A stretch of DNA of 15,975 nt, taken from the NCBI GenBank assembly GCA_021779335.1, contig JAJYAW010000021.1, positions 1-15,975 of the forward strand, in the 5' to 3' direction. Positions 1 to 6,556 of this stretch are shown piece after piece; position 1 is the stretch's first letter; each line of letters begins with the position of its first letter. The stretch comes from Myxococcales bacterium (GTDB lineage Bacteria > Myxococcota > Myxococcia > Myxococcales > Anaeromyxobacteraceae). The notes beneath the pieces are model-generated. The model was not told where the DNA came from, did not search any database, and saw only the letters and a list, made by a program, of their open reading frames with translations. The translations under genes and the position numbers were made by a program.

Positions 1-573
1 TACGCCGACGTGGTGGCGCCGCGGGCCGGCGTGGTGACCGCCCGCCTGGTCGAGCCGGGCGACCTGGCGGCGCCGGGCAAGCCCCTCTTCGTGCTCCAGG
101 CGCGGGGCCAGGCCCGCCTCCTCTCCAAGCTCTCCCAGGACGCGGTGGCGCGGCTGGCGCCGGGGCTCGCCGTCACCTTCTCCGACGGCTCCAGGGAGCT
201 CGTCGCGCGGGTGACCCGCCTCTACCCGGCGCTCGACGCCTCCCGGCTCGGGAGCGTGGAGACCGTGCTGGCGGAGCCGCCCTTCGGGCTGCCGCCCGGC
301 GCGGTGGTGGGCGCCGCCTACCAGGCCCGGGCCGCCGAGGGGCTCCTGGTGCCCAACCTCGCGCTCCTGGACGGCCTGCGGGAGACGCTGGTGGTCCGCG
401 TCGTGGACGGCAAGGCGCAGCCCGTGCCCGTCACCGTGCTGGCGCGGGGCGAGCAGGACGCGGTCATCCGCGGCGGCCTGGCCGCCGGCGACCTCGTCGT
501 CACCGGCCTCGCCAGCGAGCTCATGGCGCTCACCGCCGGCACGCCGCTGCGGGCGGCCGAGGTCAAGCCATGA
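1..573 (+). CDS. RND efflux periplasmic adaptor (membrane fusion protein), C-terminal part
   Basis: This is the C-terminal 190 residues of a membrane fusion protein. The frame is open from base 1, so the N-terminus lies outside the window. Such adaptors bridge an inner-membrane RND pump and an outer-membrane channel in the periplasm. The visible part begins at the end of the lipoyl-like hairpin (VVAPRAGVVTARLVEPGD and GKPLFVLQ). Beta-barrel segments follow, then a membrane-proximal domain ending LAAGDLVVTGLASELMALTAGTPLRA, which fits the family's usual close. The stop overlaps the start of the permease gene as ATGA, so the two are almost certainly co-transcribed and translationally coupled. 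The family call is firm. The substrate cannot be read from this fragment. Confidence 0.88.
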   Translation, partial: YADVVAPRAGVVTARLVEPGDLAAPGKPLFVLQARGQARLLSKLSQDAVARLAPGLAVTFSDGSRELVARVTRLYPALDASRLGSVETVLAEPPFGLPPGAVVGAAYQARAAEGLLVPNLALLDGLRETLVVRVVDGKAQPVPVTVLARGEQDAVIRGGLAAGDLVVTGLASELMALTAGTPLRAAEVKP

Positions 574-3500
574 GCTTCGTCGAGCGGTACGTCCGCAAGC
601 CGCACCTCCTCCTCTCGCTCGTCCTCCTCCTCTCCGTGGTCGGGGTGGTGGGCTACTTCAAGATGCCCGTCAACCTGTTCCCGGACAGCGAGCGGCCGCA
701 GATCGCGGTCGTCACCGTCTGGCGCGGGGCCGCCGCCGACGACGTGGCGTCGGAGGTGAGCCGGGTCATCGAGAAGGAGCTGAAGACCGTCGACGAGGCC
801 CGGCGCGTCACCTCCACCTCGAACGACGAGGTCTCGGTGGTGACCACCGAGTTCGAGTACTCCAAGGGGCTCGACGCCGCCGCCACCGACGTCCGCAGCG
901 CGCTCGACCGCATCCGGCCGCTCCTGCCGCCCGACCTGCGCCCCTTCCAGGTCTTCAAGATCTCGGCCGCGACCCCCGCCGTCCTCACGCTCTCGCTGCG
1001 GCCGCGGGAGGGGTCCCACCTCGACCTCGCCATGGTCCGCCGCCTGGCCGACAACCCCATCAAGGAGCGGCTCCTCCGGCTCCACGACGTCGGCAACGTC
1101 GAGACCTTCGGCGGCTACCAGAGCGTCCTGCGGGTGACGCTCGACCCCGACCGCCTCCAGGCCTTCCGGCTCTCCCCGGGCCAGGTGGCCGCCGCGCTGG
1201 CGGGCCAGAACCGCAACGCGCCGGAGGGGCTGATCGTCACCGACGCCAGCCACATCCTCCTCAAGGCGGTCGGCGAGCTGCGCGGCGTGGCGGACCTCCA
1301 GCAGGTGGTGGTGAGCCCGGGGCCGGGCGCGCCCGTCTACCTGAAGGACGTCGCCACGGTCGAGCCCGGCGTCCAGGAGCGGCTCTCGGCCTTCCACGGG
1401 AACGGCCTGCCGGCCATCGGCGTCAACATCCAGCGGCCGCTCTCCGGCCACGCCCTCCCCACCATCCAGTCGGTCATGGCGGAGCTCCCGGCGCTGCAGC
1501 GAGCCTACCCGGGCCTGGTGGTCGAGGTGGCCGACACCCAGGGCGAGCTCATCGAGAAGAGCGTGGGGAACATGGGCGACGCGCTGCGCGACGCCATCCT
1601 CATGACGGCGCTGGTCATCTTCCTCTTCCTGGCCGACGTGCGCGGCATGCTGCTGGCCGCCATCTCCATCCCGTTCACCTACCTCGTCACCTTCGCCTTC
1701 ATGTGGCTCTTCGGCTTCGAGCTCAACATGGTGACGCTGACCGGCGTCATCCTGGGAGTCGGCATGCTGCTCGACGACGCCATCGTGGTGCTGGAGAACA
1801 TCGAGCGCCACCACCACGAGCTCGGGCAGGACCTCCGCCAGGCGGTCATCGGCGGCACCGAGGAGGTCATGCTGGCCATCCTCTCCGGCACCTACGCCAC
1901 CGTGGTGGTGCTGGTGCCCATCGTCTTCATCGGCGGCTTCGTGCAGACGGTGCTGCGGCCGCTCAGCCTGACGCTCTCCATCGCGCTCCTGGCCTCCTAC
2001 GTCGTCTCGGTCACCATCCTCCCCATCCTGGCCCCGTTCATCCTCCGGCTCGGCGGGACGCTGGAGCGGTCCCGCTGGGAGAAGGCGCTGGGCCGCTTCG
2101 TCTCGGGCCGGGTCCTCGGCCCGGTGCAGGAGTTCTTCGCGCACGCCGTGGAGTTCGCCCTGGGCCACCGGCTCCTCTTCCTCCTGCCGGCCGTGGCCAT
2201 GCTGGTGCTGACCGGGCGCGTCCTCATGCCGCTGGTCGGGCGCGACCTCATGCCGCCCATGGACACCGGCATCTTCCGCGTCACCTTCGAGGCCTACCCC
2301 AACACCTCGCTCACCGCGGCGGAGGCGCTGCTCCGGCGCGCCGAGGCGGCCGTCTGGAAGCAGCCCGGCGTGGTGCGCAGCGCGGCCACGCTCGGCTCCG
2401 AGCCCGGCGTGCTCTCCTTCGGGTCGGGGCGCAACCCCCAGCAGGCCTTCGTGACGGTCCACCTGGTGGACCGCTTCCACCGCGGCCAGACCCTCTGGCA
2501 GGTGGAGGACGCCGTGCTCGCCGAGCTGCGCGCCATCCCCGGCCTCCGCTTCCCCGCGGTCTTCGACTACGGCGCCACGCCGCTCTCGACCATCCGCTCC
2601 ACCGTGGACGTGATGGTCACCGGGCCCGATCCGATCGTGCTGGACCGGCTGGGCCGGGAGGTCGAGCGCCGGCTCGCCACCGTGGGCGGCCTCCGGTCCC
2701 TGGTGCGGACCTGGAGCCTGGATCGCCAGGAGCTCCGCTTCACGCCGGACGCGGCCAGGCTCAGCCTGGCGGGCGCCGACGCGAGCGCGCTCGCCGCGCA
2801 GGTGGGGGGCCAGGTCCAGGGCGGTCCGGCCTCGCTCTTCCGGGTGCCGCAGCAGGACTCCTTCCCCATCTGGCTCCAGGGCCGCGCCAGCCGCCGGTCG
2901 GACGCCGCAGAGCTCGCCACGCTGCCCATCATGACCGCGTCGGGGCCGCTGCCCCTCGCCTCGCTCGGGAGCTTCGCGACCGCCGTCGTCCCGACGCTCC
3001 ACACGCGCCAGGGGCTGGCCGAGACGGTGGACGTCCTCGGCTACCGCTCCACCGCGGCCGTGACCCACATCGGCGACAACGTGGCGCGCGCGCTGGCGGG
3101 GCTCGAGGTGCCGCCGGGGTACGCCGTCACCGACGAGGGCGAGCGCAAGGCGATGGACGAGGCCTTCACGGCGCTCATGGCCGCGCTCCTGCTCGGCCTG
3201 GTGCTGCTCTACTTCTCGCTGGTGCCCGCCTTCGGCTCGTTCCTCCACCCGCTCACCATCATGGTGGCCATCCCCCTCGGCCTCATCGGGGCGGCCTGGT
3301 CGATGCTCCTCGTCGGCAAGCACTCGTGCATGCCCTCGTTCATGGGGATGATCCTGCTGGCCGGGATCGTGGTGAAGAACAGCATCCTGCTCATCGACTT
3401 CATCCAGGAGGCGCGCGCCAAGGGGGCCACCGTCCGCGAGGCGCTGGTCGCGTCGGTCCGCGTCCGCACCCGCCCCATCCTGATGACCGCCGCCGGCACC

Positions 3501-3719
3501 GCCGTCGGCATGATCCCCATCGCCGGGGAGTGGGCCATCGGGCTGGAGCGGCTCTCCCCGCTGGCGGTGGTGGCCATCGGCGGCCTGGTGGTCTCGACCT
3601 TCCTGACGCTCGTCTACGTGCCGCTCTTCTACGGCATGTTCGAGGACGCCCGGGGCTGGCTCTCCCGCGCCTTCAGGCGGACGCCCCCGGCCGCGCCGGC
3701 GGGTCCGGCAGGGGCTTGA
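570..3719 (+). CDS. RND efflux transporter permease (AcrB/MdtB-like, HAE type)
   Basis: This 1049-residue inner-membrane proton-driven efflux pump has the normal length for AcrB/MexB-type permeases. Its start overlaps the adaptor stop by four bases. It begins with a first membrane helix after SFVERYVRKPHLLLSLVLLL. Two large periplasmic loops follow, at about residues 40-330 and 560-860, with membrane bundles at about 335-540 and 870-1035. The proton-relay aspartates are D402 and D403 in GMLLDDAIVVLENIERHH. The matching lysine of the second bundle is K936 in AGIVVKNSILLIDF. This Asp-Asp/Lys set fits drug or organic-compound pumps better than the heavy-metal (CusA-type) branch. No outer-membrane factor gene follows; it may lie upstream or elsewhere. 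The actual substrate is unknown. Confidence 0.93.
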   Translation: MSFVERYVRKPHLLLSLVLLLSVVGVVGYFKMPVNLFPDSERPQIAVVTVWRGAAADDVASEVSRVIEKELKTVDEARRVTSTSNDEVSVVTTEFEYSKGLDAAATDVRSALDRIRPLLPPDLRPFQVFKISAATPAVLTLSLRPREGSHLDLAMVRRLADNPIKERLLRLHDVGNVETFGGYQSVLRVTLDPDRLQAFRLSPGQVAAALAGQNRNAPEGLIVTDASHILLKAVGELRGVADLQQVVVSPGPGAPVYLKDVATVEPGVQERLSAFHGNGLPAIGVNIQRPLSGHALPTIQSVMAELPALQRAYPGLVVEVADTQGELIEKSVGNMGDALRDAILMTALVIFLFLADVRGMLLAAISIPFTYLVTFAFMWLFGFELNMVTLTGVILGVGMLLDDAIVVLENIERHHHELGQDLRQAVIGGTEEVMLAILSGTYATVVVLVPIVFIGGFVQTVLRPLSLTLSIALLASYVVSVTILPILAPFILRLGGTLERSRWEKALGRFVSGRVLGPVQEFFAHAVEFALGHRLLFLLPAVAMLVLTGRVLMPLVGRDLMPPMDTGIFRVTFEAYPNTSLTAAEALLRRAEAAVWKQPGVVRSAATLGSEPGVLSFGSGRNPQQAFVTVHLVDRFHRGQTLWQVEDAVLAELRAIPGLRFPAVFDYGATPLSTIRSTVDVMVTGPDPIVLDRLGREVERRLATVGGLRSLVRTWSLDRQELRFTPDAARLSLAGADASALAAQVGGQVQGGPASLFRVPQQDSFPIWLQGRASRRSDAAELATLPIMTASGPLPLASLGSFATAVVPTLHTRQGLAETVDVLGYRSTAAVTHIGDNVARALAGLEVPPGYAVTDEGERKAMDEAFTALMAALLLGLVLLYFSLVPAFGSFLHPLTIMVAIPLGLIGAAWSMLLVGKHSCMPSFMGMILLAGIVVKNSILLIDFIQEARAKGATVREALVASVRVRTRPILMTAAGTAVGMIPIAGEWAIGLERLSPLAVVAIGGLVVSTFLTLVYVPLFYGMFEDARGWLSRAFRRTPPAAPAGPAGA

Positions 3720-3737
3720 GCGGCCTCACTGGCCGCT
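3719..3737. terminator. GC-rich hairpin between convergent genes
   Basis: AGCGGCC (3719-3725) and GGCCGCT (3731-3737) form a perfect 7-bp stem with the 5-base loop TCACT. It sits across the tail-to-tail junction of the RND permease and the Crp/Fnr gene. The loop contains the regulator's stop codon. No T-run follows on either strand, so this is at best a non-canonical bidirectional terminator or an RNA-end stabiliser. Confidence 0.4.
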
Positions 3738-4445
3738 GACGCCGCCCGCCTCCCGGCGCAGCGCCGCCAGGTCGAGGACCTGGTAGCGCCGGGGGGCCAG
3801 GCGGTGGAGGGTGCCGGCCTCGACGAGCTTGGTGATGGCCCGGGACAGGCTCTCCGGCGCCACGCCGATGGCGCCGGCGAACTCGGAGGAGCGGACCGGC
3901 AGCTCGATGACCAGGAGCGGCCCGGCCGGCGCCTCCTCCGGGACCAGCGTGGCCAGCGCCGCCGCCACCCGCGGCAGGACCTCCGGCACCGACGACCGCT
4001 CGATGCGGTCGAAGGCCTGGCGGAGGCGGGTGGCGAGCAGCCTCACCAGGGCGAGGGCCACCTCGGGATCCTTCCGGAACGCGCCCTGCAGGTCGTCCCG
4101 CGAGACCACCATGGCGGTCACCTCCCCCAGCGCCTGGGCCGACGCCGGGTACGGCCGGCCGTCGAGGAAGGGCATGAAGCCGAAGACGTCGCCCGGGCCG
4201 AACAGGTAGAGGGTCACCGCGCTGCCGCCGGGGAGGACCCGGTAGATCTTGACCCGGCCGGCCTCGAGCGCCACCAGCATCCCGGCGTCGTCCCCCTCGC
4301 GCCAGAGGAGATCGCCCGCGGGGATGACCTTGCGGCGCGAGTACGGGGCCAGGAGGTCACGGGCCTGGTGCGCCAGCGCGTCGCGCCCGGCGGACGGCGG
4401 CTGGGCCGGGTGCCGGGCTCCACGGGTCTGCGCCGGTGCCGTCAT
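3726..4445 (-). CDS. Crp/Fnr family transcriptional regulator, Fnr-like DNA reader without Fe-S cysteines
   Basis: This 239-residue regulator has an N-terminal cyclic-nucleotide-binding-like beta-roll (about residues 30-125), a dimer helix (about 128-150) and a C-terminal winged helix (about 155-235). The helix-turn-helix reads SSEFAGAIGVAPESLSRAITKL. It contains E198-S-L-S201-R202, which matches the E-x-x-S-R pattern Fnr uses to read TTG half-sites. The protein has no cysteine, so it cannot hold the Fnr [4Fe-4S] cluster. The cassette segment (RPYPASAQALGEV) lacks the Arg-Ser pair that binds cAMP in Crp. The effector is therefore unknown; haem (DNR-like) or another small ligand is possible. 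The frame stays open to an ATG at 4532, but the start at 4445 is preferred. It removes a low-complexity extension and lies 8 bases after a TAGAGT box. The gene is divergent from the redox/permease operon and may control it. Confidence 0.88.
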   Translation of the reverse strand: MTAPAQTRGARHPAQPPSAGRDALAHQARDLLAPYSRRKVIPAGDLLWREGDDAGMLVALEAGRVKIYRVLPGGSAVTLYLFGPGDVFGFMPFLDGRPYPASAQALGEVTAMVVSRDDLQGAFRKDPEVALALVRLLATRLRQAFDRIERSSVPEVLPRVAAALATLVPEEAPAGPLLVIELPVRSSEFAGAIGVAPESLSRAITKLVEAGTLHRLAPRRYQVLDLAALRREAGGVSGQ

Positions 4446-4453
4446 TGGGGCCG

Positions 4454-4481
4454 ACTCTAGCTCCACCGGCGCCTGGACCAA
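4454..4481 (-). promoter_or_regulatory. Candidate promoter of the Crp/Fnr gene, probably leaderless
   Basis: On the minus strand TTGGTC (4481-4476) and TAGAGT (4459-4454) are separated by 16 bases. TAGAGT differs from the sigma-70 -10 consensus at two positions. The start codon at 4445 follows after only 8 bases, so transcription would begin at or next to the ATG. No Shine-Dalgarno sequence is possible in such a leader, and none is needed for a leaderless message. The -35 match is weak. Confidence 0.45.
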
Positions 4482-4493
4482 AGGCGGCGGTCG

Positions 4494-4507
4494 TTGCCCC
4501 CGGTCAA
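4494..4507. promoter_or_regulatory. Candidate Fnr-type operator, TTGCC-N4-GTCAA
   Basis: TTGCC, four bases (CCCG), then GTCAA form a 14-bp inverted repeat with one mismatch. This is the length and spacing of Fnr/Dnr boxes (TTGAT-N4-ATCAA). It lies in the divergent region between the Fnr-like regulator and the thiol-redox/permease operon, just upstream of the regulator's candidate -35. If it acts at the usual class II spacing (-41.5) on the plus strand, transcription of the operon would start near 4542. That start position is inference. Confidence 0.45.
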
Positions 4508-4560
4508 TGAGACGGTGGCGGGCGCCTGCCATGAATCCACGATGCGATTCCAGCGACCCG

Positions 4561-4566
4561 AGGGAG
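4561..4566 (+). promoter_or_regulatory. Shine-Dalgarno-like AGGGAG favouring an unusual CTG start at 4574
   Basis: AGGGAG ends 7 bases before an in-frame CTG at 4574. The GTG at 4595 has no comparable purine run at the right distance. A start at 4574 adds seven residues and gives a more complete hydrophobic leader (MSPGLHLVVTLLLAGPAA). Confidence 0.35.
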
Positions 4567-4594
4567 CCCTCCCCTGAGCCCCGGCCTCCACCTC

Positions 4595-5362
4595 GTGGTG
4601 ACGCTCCTGCTGGCGGGCCCCGCCGCGCGCCCCCCGGAGCGGATCGTCGTCGTCTCCATCGACGCCCTCCACCCCGCCGCGCTGACTCCAGCGACCATGC
4701 CCAACCTGGCCCGGCTGGCGCGCCTCGGGCGGGTCACTCTCGACGGCCACAGCACGAGCCCGCCCAAGACCCTCATCGCGCACACCGCCATGCTCACGGG
4801 GCTGACGCCTGCGCAGAGCGGCAAGCGGGACAACGGGTGGGAGGAGGGCGATCCCACCGTGGCCTTCCCCACCGTGCTCGACGACGCCAGGGCCGCGGGG
4901 TATCGGACGGCCTTCTTCTACTCGAAGGAGAAGCTGGGCTACCTGGTGACGAAGGGGGTGGACGTGCACGCGCTCGCCCCTGACGACGCGATCCAGCGAG
5001 GGCGCGCCTTCCTGGCAGCGCCGGGGCTGGCCTTCCTCGTCCTGCACGTCAGCGGCCTCGAGCAGGTGGGCACCGAGTCGGGCTGGCTCACCCGGCCCTA
5101 CCTCGTCCGCGCCACCGAGATCGACCGGGAGCTGGCACCGCTCGTCGCCGAGCTGGAGCGTCGCGCGAGCTACTTCCTCGTGATCACCAGCGACCACGGC
5201 GGGCACGAGCGCGAGCACGGCACGGAGCACCCCGAGGATCGCCGGCTGCCGCTGGTGATCCGCTCGGATTGGACGCGGCTGCCCGACCTCCAGGGAAGGG
5301 CCTACGAGATCACCGGGCTTCGCGCCATCTTGGCCCCGGTCTTCATCGGTGATAGACGATGA
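4595..5362 (+). CDS. Small alkaline phosphatase/type I phosphodiesterase superfamily protein with an altered second metal site
   Basis: This protein has 255 residues if it starts at GTG 4595; CTG 4574 is an alternative with a better ribosome site. A short hydrophobic leader suggests export. The superfamily core is visible: D23 in VVVSIDALHP, a nucleophile-like T59 in SPPKTLIAHT, N80 in KRDNGW, and D200-H201 in VITSDHGGHEREHG, followed by a further histidine (H208 or H212). Members hydrolyse phosphate mono- or diesters using two metal ions. The usual second-site motif D-x-x-G-H appears here as E156-Q-V-G-T160, so the Asp is Glu and the His is Thr. Activity may be altered or lost. It is shorter than typical nucleotide pyrophosphatases. 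It opens a five-gene run, with 37 bases before the thioredoxin gene. The superfamily call is good; substrate and catalytic status are open. Confidence 0.75.
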   Translation: MVTLLLAGPAARPPERIVVVSIDALHPAALTPATMPNLARLARLGRVTLDGHSTSPPKTLIAHTAMLTGLTPAQSGKRDNGWEEGDPTVAFPTVLDDARAAGYRTAFFYSKEKLGYLVTKGVDVHALAPDDAIQRGRAFLAAPGLAFLVLHVSGLEQVGTESGWLTRPYLVRATEIDRELAPLVAELERRASYFLVITSDHGGHEREHGTEHPEDRRLPLVIRSDWTRLPDLQGRAYEITGLRAILAPVFIGDRR

Positions 5363-5383
5363 ACGGACGATCCGGCGAGCGCC

Positions 5384-5393
5384 GGAGGAGGAG
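5384..5393 (+). promoter_or_regulatory. Strong Shine-Dalgarno fixing the thioredoxin start at 5400
   Basis: GGAGGAGGAG ends 6 bases before ATG 5400. It decides against the in-frame GTG at 5349, which would overlap the preceding gene and put a charged segment in front of the signal peptide. Confidence 0.75.
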
Positions 5394-5399
5394 CGCCAC

Positions 5400-5813
5400 A
5401 TGTCGAAGCACCTGAAGCTCGGCCTCGCGGCGGTGGCGCTGGCCGGCGCGCTGGCCTGTACCCGGACCGAGGCCGGCGCCGGGTCCGTCGTGGCCGGGTC
5501 GGGCCCGGCCGGCGCGGCGACCGCCCCGTCGAAGCCGCTGCCGCGCCTCGTCGACCTGGGCGCCGGCAAGTGCATCCCCTGCAAGGCGATGGCACCCATC
5601 CTGGAGGCGCTCCGGGCCGAGTACGCCGGCCGGATGGAGGTCCAGTTCATCGACGTCTGGAAGGACCCCGACGCCGCCAGGCCTTACGGCATCCACCTCA
5701 TCCCGACCCAGATCTACTTCGGCGCCGACGGCCGGGAGCTGGCGCGGCACGAGGGCTTCATGGGCAGGGACGAGATCCTGGCCCGGTGGAAGGCCGTCGG
5801 GGTGAGCCTCTAG
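5400..5813 (+). CDS. Thioredoxin-fold lipoprotein, periplasm-facing, CIPC active site
   Basis: This is a 137-residue thioredoxin-like protein. The N-terminus has K3 and K6, then a hydrophobic stretch ending GALAC20, an acceptable though not ideal lipobox. A low-complexity Gly/Ala/Pro linker (about 24-46) leads to the thioredoxin fold. The active site is C58-I-P-C61, and the cis-proline is in the IPTQIYF segment. The only cysteines are C20, C58 and C61, consistent with one lipidated and two redox-active. It probably sits on the periplasmic side of the membrane and exchanges thiol electrons with the CcdA protein encoded 12 bases downstream. Such pairs reduce disulfides outside the cytoplasm. 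The substrate here could be the nearby permease, a metal-binding partner or other proteins. The fold is certain; lipidation and partner are inferred. Confidence 0.87.
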   Translation: MSKHLKLGLAAVALAGALACTRTEAGAGSVVAGSGPAGAATAPSKPLPRLVDLGAGKCIPCKAMAPILEALRAEYAGRMEVQFIDVWKDPDAARPYGIHLIPTQIYFGADGRELARHEGFMGRDEILARWKAVGVSL

Positions 5814-5825
5814 GGAGGCGCCGCG

Positions 5826-6527
5826 ATGGGCGAGCTCCTCACCACCTTCGGCCGGGCCTTCGCGGCCTCGGCGGCGCTGGCTTTCCCGGCCGCCTTCCTC
5901 TGGGGAGCGCTCTCGGTGGTCCTCTCCCCGTGCCACCTCTCCAGCATCCCGCTGGTGGTGGCCTACATGAGCGGCGGCGAGGAGCTGCCCACCGGCCGGC
6001 GCGCCGTGGTGCTCTCCGGGAGCTTCGCCCTCGGCATCCTCGGCAGCATCGCGGCCGTCGGCGCCGTCACCGCGCTGGCCGGCCGGATGGCGGGCGACGT
6101 GGGCCCCTGGGCCACCTACGCCCTGGCGGCCGTCTTCTTCGCCGTGGGGCTCAACCTCCTCGGCGTCCTGCCGCTGCCTTCCTGGTCGGCCACGCCCGCG
6201 GGCACGCGCCGCAAGGGTCCGGCCGGCGCCCTCCTCCTCGGCCTGGTGTTCGGCGCCGCGCTCGGCCCGTGCACCTTCGCCTTCATGGCGCCGCTGCTGG
6301 GGCTCGCCTTCCGCGCCGGCGCCGACCAGACCGCCTACGGCGCGCTGCTGGTGCTCCTCTACGGGCTGGGCCACGCGGCGGCCATCGTGACCGCCGGCGC
6401 GTCGGCCCAGAACGTCCAGCGCTGGCTCTCCTGGAAGGCGGGCGCCCGCGCCGCCGTCCTCGTCAAGCGCGGCGCCGGCCTGGCCGTCATCGCGGGCGGC
6501 CTCTACTTCCTCTACACGGCGACCTGA
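5826..6527 (+). CDS. CcdA-family transmembrane thiol electron carrier
   Basis: This 233-residue inner-membrane protein has about six hydrophobic segments. It belongs to the CcdA/DsbD-beta family, which carries reducing power from cytoplasmic thioredoxin across the membrane through one cysteine pair. Exactly two cysteines are present, C36 in VLSPCHL and C149 in LGPCTF. These are the equivalent Pro-Cys positions of the two repeats expected in the family. GGGAGG at 5814-5819, 6 bases before the ATG, is a good ribosome site. It lies between the periplasmic CIPC thioredoxin and the permease, so its likely job is feeding electrons to that thioredoxin. No cytochrome c assembly genes are visible nearby, so a role in cytochrome maturation is not favoured. 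Confidence in the family is high. Confidence 0.9.
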   Translation: MGELLTTFGRAFAASAALAFPAAFLWGALSVVLSPCHLSSIPLVVAYMSGGEELPTGRRAVVLSGSFALGILGSIAAVGAVTALAGRMAGDVGPWATYALAAVFFAVGLNLLGVLPLPSWSATPAGTRRKGPAGALLLGLVFGAALGPCTFAFMAPLLGLAFRAGADQTAYGALLVLLYGLGHAAAIVTAGASAQNVQRWLSWKAGARAAVLVKRGAGLAVIAGGLYFLYTAT

Positions 6528-6556
6528 ACACCGGCCGCACCGCAGGAGCCCGCCAC

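Noticed and set aside
318..3323. A 1001-codon open frame on the minus strand across the RND genes
   Set aside because: It is antisense to the well-supported RND permease. Its translation is His/Glu/Arg/Gly-rich low complexity with no family motif, as expected when GC-rich codons are read backward.
3726..4445. Regulator considered as a true oxygen-sensing FNR or cAMP-binding CRP
   Set aside because: It has no cysteine for an Fe-S cluster and lacks the Arg-Ser pair of the cAMP cassette. Only the Fnr-like DNA-reading helix is retained.
5349..5399. Upstream GTG start at 5349 for the thioredoxin
   Set aside because: It would overlap the previous gene and place a charged segment before the signal peptide. 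The strong GGAGGAGGAG site points to ATG 5400.
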